DNA of 64,000 nucleotides from Tengunoibacter tsumagoiensis (GTDB lineage: Bacteria > Chloroflexota > Ktedonobacteria > Ktedonobacterales > Ktedonobacteraceae). Made by a program: the position numbers and the translations under genes. How positions within the stretch are numbered: the first letter of the stretch is position 1; every line of letters begins with the position of its first letter. Location of the stretch: NCBI RefSeq assembly GCF_003967535.1, contig NZ_BIFR01000001.1, forward strand, positions 3,595,001 to 3,659,000. The letters are read 5' to 3'. Below the pieces are notes generated by a model. It saw only the letters and a program-made list of their open reading frames with translations, had not been told where the DNA came from and made no database searches. Positions 35,800-44,247 of the stretch are shown here, piece after piece.

Positions 35800-36556
35800 C
35801 AGCCGGAGAGATGCGCCGGTATGTTTTCAGGCGTATGTACTGACTCTGATCTAATTGCTGCGGAAAATCACGGGCAACGTAGTAGGAATGCAGGGCGCGC
35901 CGGGTCTTCTGGGTCGTATTTCTGGTTCCACCATGCCATAGATGAGAATTGAAGACCAGGACCGTCCCTGCAGGGGCGATTGCCAGCACTTGCTCAGGGT
36001 GTGCTGCTGCTGGATCTGCTAAGGCTTCTTGAGGGGTCTGACGGAGATGGTGCGTGCCTGGTACGACACGTGTCGCTCCATTATCTCTGGTAAAGTCATC
36101 TACCATCCAGAGCGAATTAGCCACATGAAAAGGCTCATCGGCTGCTAGATGACCCCAATCAGCATGGAGTACCTGATGACCCTCGCCTGGAATAGCATCG
36201 CGCGCATTAAGCGAAGAGAGCTTGAATTCACCGCCAATGATGTGAAAAATTGCCGCCAACACGCGAGGATGCGTATATACATAATCAAAGATCTCGCCTT
36301 TATTGACGAGATCAGAGAGGCGGCGCGTCCCCTGCTCTTGATGGACTTCAAGCCCTGCCGATTGCCCCTCTTTCTCCATCAATTCTTCGTATTTCGCGCG
36401 CAATTGCTCCAGCAAGACCCCATCGATAAGCTCTGGAAAAAGAAGATACCCTTGCTCGTCTAACTGTCGTTTTTCTTCCTGGCTCAACGTATCAGAGGTA
36501 ACGCCCAGTTCCGCCAATGCCTCGTTAATGTTTGCCACCTGTCTCTGTTCTAACAT
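35774..36556 (-). CDS. Phytanoyl-CoA dioxygenase (PhyH) family protein
   Basis: A non-haem Fe(II)/2-oxoglutarate oxygenase that hydroxylates an unknown small molecule. The iron motif HxD...H is seen as VLHADWGHL and, further on, FNSHLWHGGTRN. An Arg for 2-oxoglutarate binding follows in KTRRALHSYY. The VVPGTHHL turn is typical of the family. ATG 36556 (260 aa) is preferred because GGGAG lies about eight bases upstream; an upstream ATG at 36613 lacks a site. It diverges from an AraC-cupin gene, a common arrangement in which the regulator controls the oxygenase. The substrate is unknown; phytanoyl-CoA itself is unlikely in bacteria. Confidence 0.86.
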   Translation of the reverse strand: MLEQRQVANINEALAELGVTSDTLSQEEKRQLDEQGYLLFPELIDGVLLEQLRAKYEELMEKEGQSAGLEVHQEQGTRRLSDLVNKGEIFDYVYTHPRVLAAIFHIIGGEFKLSSLNARDAIPGEGHQVLHADWGHLAADEPFHVANSLWMVDDFTRDNGATRVVPGTHHLRQTPQEALADPAAAHPEQVLAIAPAGTVLVFNSHLWHGGTRNTTQKTRRALHSYYVARDFPQQLDQSQYIRLKTYRRISPAARYLLDVD

Positions 36557-36764
36557 ATTTTTTCTCCCATCCACTATCAATATATTGCATAAAAAAAAGT
36601 GAGCCGATCTCATCGGCTTGCTTTTTGGTAGCTGCTGAAGGTAATATTACCGGAGAAATTCATCGTGTGACAATGCACAAAACGCTCCCTTCTTTGCATA
36701 AAAGCATGGCTCGAAAGGGAACGATCAAAGTACGGACAGGTTATGGGGGAAAGAGAGGAGCGAG

Positions 36765-37502
36765 ATGGAACTTCAACTGGTTAATGCTGGCCCATATGAA
36801 GCAGCGCAGGGCCAGGACTTTCCATTGCATAGCCATACCGAATGGGAGATCGTCTGCTATCGATCCGGTACCATTCAAGTCGTGCTTGGTCCAGACAACT
36901 ATGATGTCGTTCCAGGGATGTTAGTGCTTACCCCACCAGGAATTGCACACGCGGAATACGCACACACAGCGTATTCCAACTATTATTTAGGCATCAATGC
37001 ACCGACCAATCAACCCTGGCCACGCGTATGTATGGATGATGCAGAACAGACGCTGACACATCTTTGCCGCTGGCTGGTACGGGAATGGCATTCTCATCAC
37101 GCTGATCGCTCAGATCTCCTGTCCTTATTACTCCAGCAACTCGATCTGCTTCTCCAACGGACCGCATCTGCACCACCCCTGAGTATATCAGAGAAGTTAG
37201 CAGCCGAAGCGGAACGCTATATGCAGGAACGCTACCATCACCCGCTGACGATTGGTGAAATCGCTTCAGCCCTGGGCATTTCATCTGCAACACTACGGAA
37301 ACATGTCGTACAGGCGCGTGGGTGCGCACCAATCGTGTTCTTACAGCGTCTACGCGCCCGGCATGCGTGTGAACTATTGCAGACATCAGATCTGACATTA
37401 GAAACGATTGCCCGTCTCTGCGGCTATGATTCTGCCAGTCATCTTAGCCGTCATCTGAAGAAAATCACCGGCAAAACTCCAGGTGCATGGCGCACTCATT
37501 AG
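36765..37502 (+). CDS. AraC-family regulator with N-terminal cupin
   Basis: A ligand-responsive transcription factor of 245 aa. Residues about 1-90 are a cupin sensor (FPLHSHTEWEIVCYRSG, GMLVLTPPGIAH). The C-terminal 100 residues hold two AraC helix-turn-helix motifs: PLTIGEIASALGISSATLRKHV and LTLETIARLCGYDSASHLSRHLKKITGKTPGAWR. ATG 36765 follows an AGAGAGGAGCG ribosome site. It is transcribed away from the PhyH oxygenase gene with about 210 bases between the start codons, so it probably regulates that gene and itself. The histidines in the cupin could hold a metal or bind a ligand directly. A strong terminator follows at 37673. Confidence 0.88.
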   Translation: MELQLVNAGPYEAAQGQDFPLHSHTEWEIVCYRSGTIQVVLGPDNYDVVPGMLVLTPPGIAHAEYAHTAYSNYYLGINAPTNQPWPRVCMDDAEQTLTHLCRWLVREWHSHHADRSDLLSLLLQQLDLLLQRTASAPPLSISEKLAAEAERYMQERYHHPLTIGEIASALGISSATLRKHVVQARGCAPIVFLQRLRARHACELLQTSDLTLETIARLCGYDSASHLSRHLKKITGKTPGAWRTH

Positions 37503-37672
37503 CTCTGGCGTATGCGATATCGCCTGTGTTCTCTATTGGAAGACATTTTTCGTAGGAAGCTCTGGCTGATGAGTTTATGTGTGGATTTCCTCTACACAAT
37601 AGAGCATAATAGCGCTTTGAAGTTTCCTCAGGAAACAGTTTGGCTAAGCTCATATTCGTATAATTAAAATAT

Positions 37673-37726
37673 TGATAAAGCGAGCTGGCACTTTCCCAAT
37701 ATAGAAAGTACCAGCTCGCTTTATCA
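37673..37726. terminator. Strong bidirectional terminator
   Basis: TGATAAAGCGAGCTGG plus CACTTTC (37673-37695) pairs with the complementary arm at 37704-37726 over 23 bp, with one G-U pair and an eight-base loop. A/T-rich flanks on both sides fit termination of the AraC-cupin transcript. Confidence 0.82.
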
Positions 37727-37839
37727 AATTTCACTCACTTTTTCCGTATAATAAAGTTTACACAATTTTCCCTACCTAGAGATTGATCCGAAGTCCCTCC
37801 TGCTTTTTATGTTTTATTACTACATTAACATCTACATTC

Positions 37840-38096
37840 CTATTTGTGAAATAAATTCAAAACGTAGTACATTCCTATAAAGCAAATTAAAAAAACTAAA
37901 AATGATCCTATATACAAGAGTATTTTTTTATTAAAAAAATTACTTTTTAAATAAATTGCAGCTGCAAAATCATTAATAGAAACGCACCAGCATACATTAA
38001 AAAAGCTAAATTTTTGACCACAAAGGAAAAAGCTAGAAAAGCAATAGAAAGCATGAGAAGAGATACCGTTGCTCTTCGTTTGAAACTAATATTCAT
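37840..38096 (-). pseudogene. Frameshifted small membrane protein
   Basis: A gene for a two-helix membrane protein that changes frame midway. From ATG 38096 (AAAGG nine bases upstream) the first frame gives MNISFKRRATVSLLMLSIAF and continues to MYAGAFLLM. Around 37965-37975 the reading continues in another frame with FAAAIYLKSNFFNKKILLY and a hydrophobic FLVFLICFIGMYYVLNLFHK tail, ending at 37840. The full span of 257 bases is not a multiple of three. Either a one-base insertion inactivated the gene or the assembly has an error. I recognise no family. Confidence 0.45.
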
Positions 38097-38421
38097 GTAA
38101 AATTTACCTTTCTTTTACAGTTCAATAGCCAATAACTATATACAACTATCAGCTATTCATAACGTAAAATACTTGAAATAAATTTTTGGCATCAAAATTC
38201 TAGTAATCTTGAAAAGCAAAAGAACGAATATTCTTTTACCAGAAGCATCTGTTTCTCTGTCCTTCCAAGAGAAGTTGCACATGGCTCGACACGAATTCAT
38301 GCGAGGATTGTAGTTTAAAAGCCTTTAAAACTACTTTCGCTTCTTACATTTCTTCTAGAAGGACAGATGACAAGCAAGGATTGAATAATAATACATTCAA
38401 TCCTCCCTCTTCTTACAGCAA

Positions 38422-39876
38422 CTATCCCTTAACCACCACGACTGGCTTCAACCTGACCACCAGTTTCGCCAGACCTGCATTGTGAACAACGTTGACAACT
38501 TGCTGGGCGTCTTTATAGGCCTGCGGACTCTCTTCACTCAAAAGATTCTTACTATGCACGCGCACCGTAATGCCGCGCTTCTCCAGCAGTTCCAGTAGCT
38601 CTTTGTTGCCAATGGCTTTCTTGGCCGCGGTCCGGCTCAACCGACGGCCAGCACCGTGACAGCACGAACCGAAGGTCTGCTCCATAGAACCATGATCACC
38701 GACCAGCATAAACGAGTAACGGCCCATATCACCGGGAATCAGCACTGGCTGCCCAACAGCGCGATACTTCTCCGGGATAGCTGGGTGCCCTGCTGGAAAC
38801 GAACGCGTCGCTCCCTTCCGATGCACGCAGAGCTTTCTGAGCTGACCGTCAACCTCGTACTCCTCCATCTTGGCAATATTATGGCAGACATCATAAACCA
38901 GTGGCAGATCCTTTGGCCGCGCCTTGCGCCCAAAGATATTGGCAAACGACTGTCGCACCCCATGCATCAATAGTTGACGATTGGCCCAGGCAAAGTTCGC
39001 CGCACACCTCATGGCTCCTAGATAGGCCTGCCCATCAACTGAATTAATTGGTAAACAAGCTAATTGCTTATCAACTAACTCAAAACCATATTCTTTTTGT
39101 TTTGACTCAGCCAAGTTTATAAATTCTTCGGCCACCTGGTGTCCGATTCCTCGCGAACCGCAATGGAGAGTTGTCACAACCTGGCCTTTTCTGCCGATTC
39201 CTAACACATTCGCAACTTCTTGATCATAGATATGATCAACAACTTGCACCTCGCAGAAGTGGTTCCCTGAACCAAGACTTCCCAACTGCTTGCGCCCTCG
39301 CTCCAAAGCATGCTTGCTTACTGTACTGGGATCTGCTCCTTCCAGACAGCCATTCTCCTCGGTAACCTCCAGGTCCTCAGCCAGACCATAACCAGCGTCA
39401 ACGGCCCACTGTGCACCGTGCACCATGACATCTCTCATCTCGTCCGCACTGAGAATCCGCATTCCATCAGTACCAACACCTGATGGGAGAGTGTTGTACA
39501 ATTGATCTGCCAGTTCCGAGACTTTCCCTTTCACCTGATCATACAGCAGATCTGTCGCCAGCAAACGCACGCCACAGTTAATGTCAAACCCGATTCCCCC
39601 CGGAGAGATGACGCCTGTCTCAGCATCAGTTGCAGCCACTCCCCCGACGGGAAAACCATACCCCCAATGGATGTCTGGCATCCCCAATGAGTGCCCCACA
39701 ATTCCAGGCAACGTTGCAACATTGACTACCTGCTGTAAAGCATTGTCATTCACTATCGATTCAATCAATTCATCGTCAGCATAGATCATACCCGGAACAT
39801 GCATGTCGTCGTTATAGCGCATTGGAATACGCCAGCGATTGGCATCAATGCGCTCCAATGGGATTTTCTCGCCCAT
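38422..39876 (-). CDS. rtcB: RNA-splicing ligase RtcB
   Basis: Joins RNA 2',3'-cyclic phosphate or 3'-phosphate ends to 5'-OH ends using GTP and Mn2+. The family is recognised from LPGIVGHSLGMPDIHWGYGFPVGG, GGIGFDINCGVRLL with the metal-binding Cys, NHFCEVQVV, LHCGSRGIGHQVAEEF and SCCHGAGRRLSR, whose His becomes guanylylated. The C-terminus has the expected RLKPVVVVKG. ATG 39876 (484 aa) is selected because purine-rich GAGAGAG lies upstream and length then matches the family; an ATG 30 bases earlier has no site. It follows archease on the same strand with 230 bases between, so it probably has its own promoter. In bacteria, RtcB repairs stress-damaged RNAs. Confidence 0.96.
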   Translation of the reverse strand: MGEKIPLERIDANRWRIPMRYNDDMHVPGMIYADDELIESIVNDNALQQVVNVATLPGIVGHSLGMPDIHWGYGFPVGGVAATDAETGVISPGGIGFDINCGVRLLATDLLYDQVKGKVSELADQLYNTLPSGVGTDGMRILSADEMRDVMVHGAQWAVDAGYGLAEDLEVTEENGCLEGADPSTVSKHALERGRKQLGSLGSGNHFCEVQVVDHIYDQEVANVLGIGRKGQVVTTLHCGSRGIGHQVAEEFINLAESKQKEYGFELVDKQLACLPINSVDGQAYLGAMRCAANFAWANRQLLMHGVRQSFANIFGRKARPKDLPLVYDVCHNIAKMEEYEVDGQLRKLCVHRKGATRSFPAGHPAIPEKYRAVGQPVLIPGDMGRYSFMLVGDHGSMEQTFGSCCHGAGRRLSRTAAKKAIGNKELLELLEKRGITVRVHSKNLLSEESPQAYKDAQQVVNVVHNAGLAKLVVRLKPVVVVKG

Positions 39877-40105
39877 ATAGACTCTCTCTATCTCATAGTT
39901 CCTCATAGCTTGAGGACACCAATTTTACTACCTGTTTGTGTTCTTGCAAGAGGATTACGTACTCAATTGCAAGAGAGCATTGCGTGATCCCCTGTATCAT
40001 CAAATGGTCAGCATGCAGCTAGATGAGTACAGCAAACAGAGACAATGGTTGATGTTCTGCTGTATCTGACATGCAGTGGGGCAAAGGATAGGTATGGATG
40101 AAAGC

Positions 40106-40531
40106 TTACAGATCGAAAATGATACGGGCTTGATAGCCTTCAGAATCAATCTCTGTAATAGCTGCTTCGTGCCAGGTCACCGCTTTAATGGCGCTACTCA
40201 GATCATGCCGATGCTGATCATACATCTCACCAGAGGCTCGACCTTGTAAGCTCGTTGCGCTCAATGCTTTGATCTCAAATGTGCGAAAGAGGAGGTATTC
40301 TGTGTCAAACAGGAAGATCAGTTCGTTGAGCCATGCGATGAGTAGAGACAGATGATCATGGCCCTCGACGGAGATCTCGCGACTGGTCACTACTTGCACC
40401 TGCTCTGGATCAACCAGCAGGCTCTCCATCCCTTCGGCGGCATGAAGAAACAATTCAGGAAGGGTGGCTCCATATGCATGCAGACCAATGTCGGCGGTGT
40501 GATCGAATACTTGGAAAGGCTTTCGCAGCAT
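40106..40531 (-). CDS. Archease
   Basis: A small metal-binding chaperone that lets RtcB turn over many times and accept GTP efficiently. The family's N-terminal FDHTADIGLHAYGATLPELF and the mid-section LLIAWLNELIFLFDTE are both clear. The C-terminus has VTWHEAAITEIDSEGYQARIIFDL, with the conserved metal-site Asp at the end. At 141 aa the length is standard. It is the first gene of an archease-rtcB group and has a near-consensus promoter (40656-40684) with a leader of about 120 bases. The ribosome site before ATG 40531 is weak. The pairing with rtcB strongly supports both calls. Confidence 0.93.
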   Translation of the reverse strand: MLRKPFQVFDHTADIGLHAYGATLPELFLHAAEGMESLLVDPEQVQVVTSREISVEGHDHLSLLIAWLNELIFLFDTEYLLFRTFEIKALSATSLQGRASGEMYDQHRHDLSSAIKAVTWHEAAITEIDSEGYQARIIFDL

Positions 40532-40655
40532 TCCTAAGATGCCCAGGAAAAGGGGGCTGTTGGATAGGTGCCTGTTGCATAATAATGTGGTTTCATAGTT
40601 CCCTTTCCTTTCCTTACAAAAGTATTCAACAAACGTATTCTCTCATCTACATTAG

Positions 40656-40684
40656 ATAATACAAACTGTTTTGTGCTTTGTCAA
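40656..40684 (-). promoter_or_regulatory. Near-consensus promoter of archease
   Basis: On the minus strand TTGACA (40684-40679) and TATTAT (40661-40656) are separated by exactly 17 bases. It begins within four bases of the stop of the upstream phosphatase gene, so archease can be transcribed independently. Confidence 0.75.
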
Positions 40685-40687
40685 TAG

Positions 40688-41599
40688 CTAAAGCGGTAAA
40701 TTTTCACTCTTCCTGGCAGCCTCTGCAGGAGCGGTGATTTGATGAAGAAAACCCGGCCCCCCTAAAAAGATTCCACCATCGAGATTCAGGCAGCGTCCCT
40801 GCGCATAGCTATAGGGCTGCGTAACACTTTTGACGTTTCCACCGACCATCAGATGAATTGGTGTGTGGCCATGAATGATCTGCTCACCCCCAAAAATACT
40901 GAGAAAACGCTCAACATACTCATCGCCACCCAGCTGATGGCTAAACACGCCCCGTGAGGCGAAATGCTCCCAGAGATCTTCCCAGGCCAGCAGATCCTTA
41001 TGCTGCAAGAGATTATAGAGGGTGGTGTTTACCTCGGCAATTGAAGTCCCATAACGGGTATAGAAACTGGAATCGGCGTGGATCAATAGTGCATGCTCGA
41101 CGCGCGCTATCGCTGGTAGAGATTCAATCCATGTGAGATGAGCGGGAGTAAGTTTGCCAAGATCCTCTTTTTTTCCTCCATTCCGCCGCCATCTCGTCAG
41201 AAAATGATTTCCACCACCCAATAACCGTTTCCCAAACTTTGACGCACCCAGCAATAAGACCTCGTGATTCCCTAAAAGGCTCTCAACAGCCCCGCCAACA
41301 AGTTGGGCTTCTCGCTGCAAACGCATCACCAGATCCAATACACCAATACTATCGGGTCCACGATCCACAAGATCTCCAAGAAACCAGAGATGACTCTGCT
41401 CACCAATCCAATGAGCCTGTTCATCAATCAAGTATGCCTTTTGCAACAAAGAAATGAGGATCTGTAACTGACCGTGAACATCACCCATGAGATAAATTGG
41501 GTAATTGCGTTGATCGGAAACGCCAATGGACTGAGAGGATGGCTGCAAGTTTTGATTCTCCTTCTTTTCAAGACAAGCTTGCACTATTTTCTCTGACAC
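40688..41599 (-). CDS. PPP-type metallophosphoesterase
   Basis: A calcineurin-like phosphatase of 303 aa with the full PPP signature: GDVHGQLQILISLL, FLGDLVDRGPDS and LLGNHEVLLL, followed by later metal ligands LLIHADSSF and IIHGHTPIHL. These bind two metal ions. Such enzymes remove phosphate from proteins, dinucleotide polyphosphates or RNA ends. It lies just upstream of archease and rtcB on the same strand. That suggests a role in preparing or clearing RNA ends (compare the phosphatase domain of bacterial Pnkp), but this is inference. There is a poorly conserved N-terminal tail of about 30 residues. It diverges from a TetR gene. Confidence 0.88.
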   Translation of the reverse strand: MSEKIVQACLEKKENQNLQPSSQSIGVSDQRNYPIYLMGDVHGQLQILISLLQKAYLIDEQAHWIGEQSHLWFLGDLVDRGPDSIGVLDLVMRLQREAQLVGGAVESLLGNHEVLLLGASKFGKRLLGGGNHFLTRWRRNGGKKEDLGKLTPAHLTWIESLPAIARVEHALLIHADSSFYTRYGTSIAEVNTTLYNLLQHKDLLAWEDLWEHFASRGVFSHQLGGDEYVERFLSIFGGEQIIHGHTPIHLMVGGNVKSVTQPYSYAQGRCLNLDGGIFLGGPGFLHQITAPAEAARKSENLPL

Positions 41600-41771
41600 T
41601 TTTTTCTCTACTACTCTTTTCTATATTTTATAGACAGCTGTTTCTAACCAGAAACAGCTCTGCACTATGCTTTAAAGCAAGCATAGTTGATTACGAACAT
41701 AAGAGCAAGAATCTCACAAACTTTGTCTCTATAAGCCCTCTTCTCACAAAGAACTTCTCGCCACAACACAA

Positions 41772-41785
41772 ACTAACCAGTTAGT
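41772..41785 (+). promoter_or_regulatory. TetR-type operator, upstream copy
   Basis: ACTAACCAGTTAGT is a perfect 6-bp inverted repeat with a two-base centre. It ends six bases before the -35 box of the TetR-MFS promoter. A second copy lies 52 bp downstream, centre to centre. Confidence 0.72.
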
Positions 41786-41791
41786 TAGATC

Positions 41792-41820
41792 TTGACAAAG
41801 AGGACTCAATGCCGTATTAT
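41792..41820 (+). promoter_or_regulatory. Near-consensus promoter of the TetR-MFS operon
   Basis: TTGACA (41792-41797) and TATTAT (41815-41820) are separated by exactly 17 bases. The start of transcription should be near 41827, inside the second operator, which fits autorepression. Confidence 0.8.
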
Positions 41821-41823
41821 CTA

Positions 41824-41837
41824 ACTATCTGGTTAGT
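41824..41837 (+). promoter_or_regulatory. TetR-type operator, downstream copy
   Basis: ACTATCTGGTTAGT differs at one position from the reverse complement of the upstream operator. It starts three bases after the -10 box and overlaps the predicted transcription start. Confidence 0.7.
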
Positions 41838-41862
41838 TAGTAAGGAAGAGGATAGTGTTTGA

Positions 41863-42555
41863 ATGGTACAGAAGCACAGACGTGAACGCGATTCACAGGT
41901 AGCAAAAGCGGCCATCAAGGCTGCTGCAGAAGAGATTTTTGCACGAGATGGCTTTGGAGCGGCTCGCGTTGATGCAGTCGCAGAGGCCTCGGGTTATAAT
42001 AAGAGCCTCATTTTCCAATACTTTGGAGATAAGCTGGGACTTTACAAAGCGGTGGTGCAAAGGTGCAAGGAACAGCTTGAAGATGATTTAATCCAGATTA
42101 TGAACGATAAACTGGAGAATGGTGGAACGATCAATGCCGAACAGTTTCGCATCTTCCTGGCAACGGTGATTCGCCAATACTTCGACTATCAAGCGAACCA
42201 TCCCCGCCTGGTCCATATCCTGGCCTGGGAGATGGTCGAAGGCTGGAGTACCTTTAAACTTCTTCCCCAGGCTGAGGGGCCTCACTGTTTTCGGAACAAA
42301 TTTGTCAAAGTCAGCCAGTTCTTAGAAGAGGCTCGTGCACTCAATGTGATCCGGGCAGAGTTCGATCCTGTTCTGCTAGTCGCCCATATACTCAATATGT
42401 GTATCTTCCATGTCCTCTCTATTCCACGCTATCAGATCAATTTTCCCGAACGAGATTTCTCCTCACCCGAAGCGCTGCTCCAGGCACGCGAACAGATTGT
42501 CTTGCTGGTGCTTCATGGTGTTATGGCTCCCGAAGGAGGCAATACATGCAACTGA
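41863..42555 (+). CDS. TetR-family transcriptional regulator
   Basis: A ligand-responsive repressor of 230 aa. The N-terminal helix-turn-helix is typical: AIKAAAEEIFARDGFGAARVDAVAEASGYNKSLIFQYFGDKLGLY, with the recognition helix in the NKSLIFQYF stretch. The C-terminal 150 residues form the helical ligand and dimer domain. A near-consensus promoter and two matching palindromes precede the gene, so it very likely represses itself and the exporter. The stop overlaps the start of the MFS gene by ten bases, so both proteins should be made together and coupled. The inducer is probably a drug-like compound exported by the partner. Confidence 0.92.
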   Translation: MVQKHRRERDSQVAKAAIKAAAEEIFARDGFGAARVDAVAEASGYNKSLIFQYFGDKLGLYKAVVQRCKEQLEDDLIQIMNDKLENGGTINAEQFRIFLATVIRQYFDYQANHPRLVHILAWEMVEGWSTFKLLPQAEGPHCFRNKFVKVSQFLEEARALNVIRAEFDPVLLVAHILNMCIFHVLSIPRYQINFPERDFSSPEALLQAREQIVLLVLHGVMAPEGGNTCN

Positions 42556-44087
42556 ACTATCGTTGGCAGGCAACCATCATCCTGGTGATCGGATTGTTTA
42601 TGGCGGTGCTGGACAATACCATTGTCAGTGTCGCTCTGCCACAGATCCAGAAAGCATTTCACTCAACCTTCGATACTATTACCTGGGTTTCCACGGGCTA
42701 TTTTCTCTCTCAAGCGGCAGTGATTCCTATTGTTGGCTACTTGAGCGATCGCCTGGGAACGAAAGTGGTCTATCTGTCAGCATTAGGGCTTTTCACACTG
42801 GGTTCTGCCCTCTGTGTCTTCGCTCCAACGGAAGAATGGCTTATCATTTTCCGCGTCATTCAGGGCCTGGGCGGCGGCGCGATGATGCCGACCGCATTTA
42901 CGCTCATTTATCGTCTCTTTGGACCAACTGAACGGGGACCAGTGACAGCTACTGTGGGTATACCGATCTTTCTAGCACCTGCCTTTGGACCCACCATTGG
43001 AGGGTATCTCACAAGTACGTTCAATTGGAGCGCCATTTTTACTATTAATCTTCCTCTTGGCGTGATTGCTTTTCTGCTGGCGCTCTTCTTTCTCCACAAT
43101 CGCACCCAGGAGCGAGCCGCTGCCGGGGATGAACATCATACCAGCAGAAGCATCGATATTGCGGGGCTTCTGTTATCGATGGTGGGTTTCACAACCTTTG
43201 TATATGGCGTCACTGAAGCCGGAACCAGAGGCTGGGGTGATCCAGTGGTGCTCGGCTTTATCGGCGCAGGCAGTCTGATCTTGATCTTGTTTGCGGTGGT
43301 CGAGCTCTTCTTCGCCAGTGATCCTATTATCGATCTACGGCTGTTCGCGCAATATACGTTTGCCATCTCAAATCTTCTGATGTGGGTCGTAAGCGCTGTG
43401 CTCTTCGGAAGTCTGTTCCTGCTCCCATTCTTTTTTGAGAATGTCCAGGGGGCTTCACCACTCACAGCTGGTCTCTGGTTGATCGCACAGGGAATCGCCA
43501 CAGCGGTGGGGATGGTGATCAGTGGACGGCTCTATAACCGCGTTGGACCACGCCCTCTCGTCTTTGTTGGGCTCATCTTTCTTGGGGCTGGAACGTTTGG
43601 CTTAACCAGACTGGATGTCTCCACGACCGGAGGAGCGCTCCAGGGCTGGCTCATTGTACGTGGCCTCGGCTTAGGCCTGACCAATACTGCCTTGCAGACC
43701 ATTGCGCTGTCGTCTGTGAGCAATAAAGCGATGGCACGGGCTTCCTCGCTGGTCAATGTGATGCGTATGGTCTTTTCTGCCGTTGGCGTTGCGGTTCTCA
43801 CAACGTATCTTACGCAACAGGCGACCTCTTATGCGAAGTCTGCGACAGATCTGGCTCACACCTGTGCGGCTACAGTTGGAGCCCATGCAGATGCTATCAA
43901 GGCCTGTGTGACGCAACATGTTACGATCATGGGGCTCAATGATACCTTCTGGCTGATTACTATTGGTTGCGCCATCTGTGTCTTCATCTCGCTGGCCCTT
44001 GGACGTGATCCAGCACTTGAAGCCCTCAAAAAACTCCCGACAGCTGCTGAGGATGCTGCGGAACGCCCAATGCTTATAATGGAGTAG
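42546..44087 (+). CDS. DHA2-family drug:H+ antiporter (EmrB/QacA type, MFS)
   Basis: A 14-helix major-facilitator exporter of 513 aa. The DHA2 signatures are visible: FMAVLDNTIVSVALPQI in helix 1 with its acidic residue, GYLSDRLGTKVVYL for motif A, RVIQGLGGGAMMPTAF for motif B, and GPTIGGYL for motif C. ATG 42546 lies within the end of the TetR gene, and AGGAGG six bases upstream sets the start. It is coregulated with the TetR gene and ends at the terminator at 44118. Substrates cannot be deduced, but cationic or hydrophobic drugs are usual. No MFP/EmrA partner or outer-membrane factor is present, which fits a monoderm-like envelope. Confidence 0.92.
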   Translation: MQLNYRWQATIILVIGLFMAVLDNTIVSVALPQIQKAFHSTFDTITWVSTGYFLSQAAVIPIVGYLSDRLGTKVVYLSALGLFTLGSALCVFAPTEEWLIIFRVIQGLGGGAMMPTAFTLIYRLFGPTERGPVTATVGIPIFLAPAFGPTIGGYLTSTFNWSAIFTINLPLGVIAFLLALFFLHNRTQERAAAGDEHHTSRSIDIAGLLLSMVGFTTFVYGVTEAGTRGWGDPVVLGFIGAGSLILILFAVVELFFASDPIIDLRLFAQYTFAISNLLMWVVSAVLFGSLFLLPFFFENVQGASPLTAGLWLIAQGIATAVGMVISGRLYNRVGPRPLVFVGLIFLGAGTFGLTRLDVSTTGGALQGWLIVRGLGLGLTNTALQTIALSSVSNKAMARASSLVNVMRMVFSAVGVAVLTTYLTQQATSYAKSATDLAHTCAATVGAHADAIKACVTQHVTIMGLNDTFWLITIGCAICVFISLALGRDPALEALKKLPTAAEDAAERPMLIME

Positions 44088-44117
44088 CAATCCTTCAGAC
44101 AATCGTTTCAATACTCA

Positions 44118-44150
44118 GAGGCCCTTCTGATCCAATGTCAGAAGGGCCTC
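44118..44150 (+). terminator. Terminator of the TetR-MFS operon
   Basis: GAGGCCCTTCTGA (44118-44130) pairs perfectly with TCAGAAGGGCCTC (44138-44150) around a seven-base loop, followed by a short TTG. It lies 30 bases after the MFS stop. Confidence 0.78.
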
Positions 44151-44189
44151 TTGCCAGAAAGGAGAACCAGATCTATCTCTTCAGTATGG

Positions 44190-44195
44190 TATACT
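44190..44195 (+). promoter_or_regulatory. Extended -10 element of the hydrolase gene
   Basis: TGG followed by TATACT at 44190-44195 makes an extended -10 box about 53 bases before the preferred start at 44248. No -35 match is needed for this class. Confidence 0.5.
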
Positions 44196-44247
44196 ATTGT
44201 GCACTGCTACCTATATACCGTTATTCATGATGAACAAGGGGCCTGCT

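Larger units (their letters stand above)
37503..38421. other. AT-rich intergenic region
   Basis: Apart from the terminator at 37673-37726 and a broken small membrane-protein gene at 37840-38096, nothing is recognised here. The part from 38100 to 38400 is AT-rich and without a supported reading frame. Confidence 0.45.

Noticed and set aside
37465..37734. Minus-strand frame of 89 codons
   Set aside because: It starts inside the strong terminator hairpin and overlaps the AraC gene end; no ribosome site.
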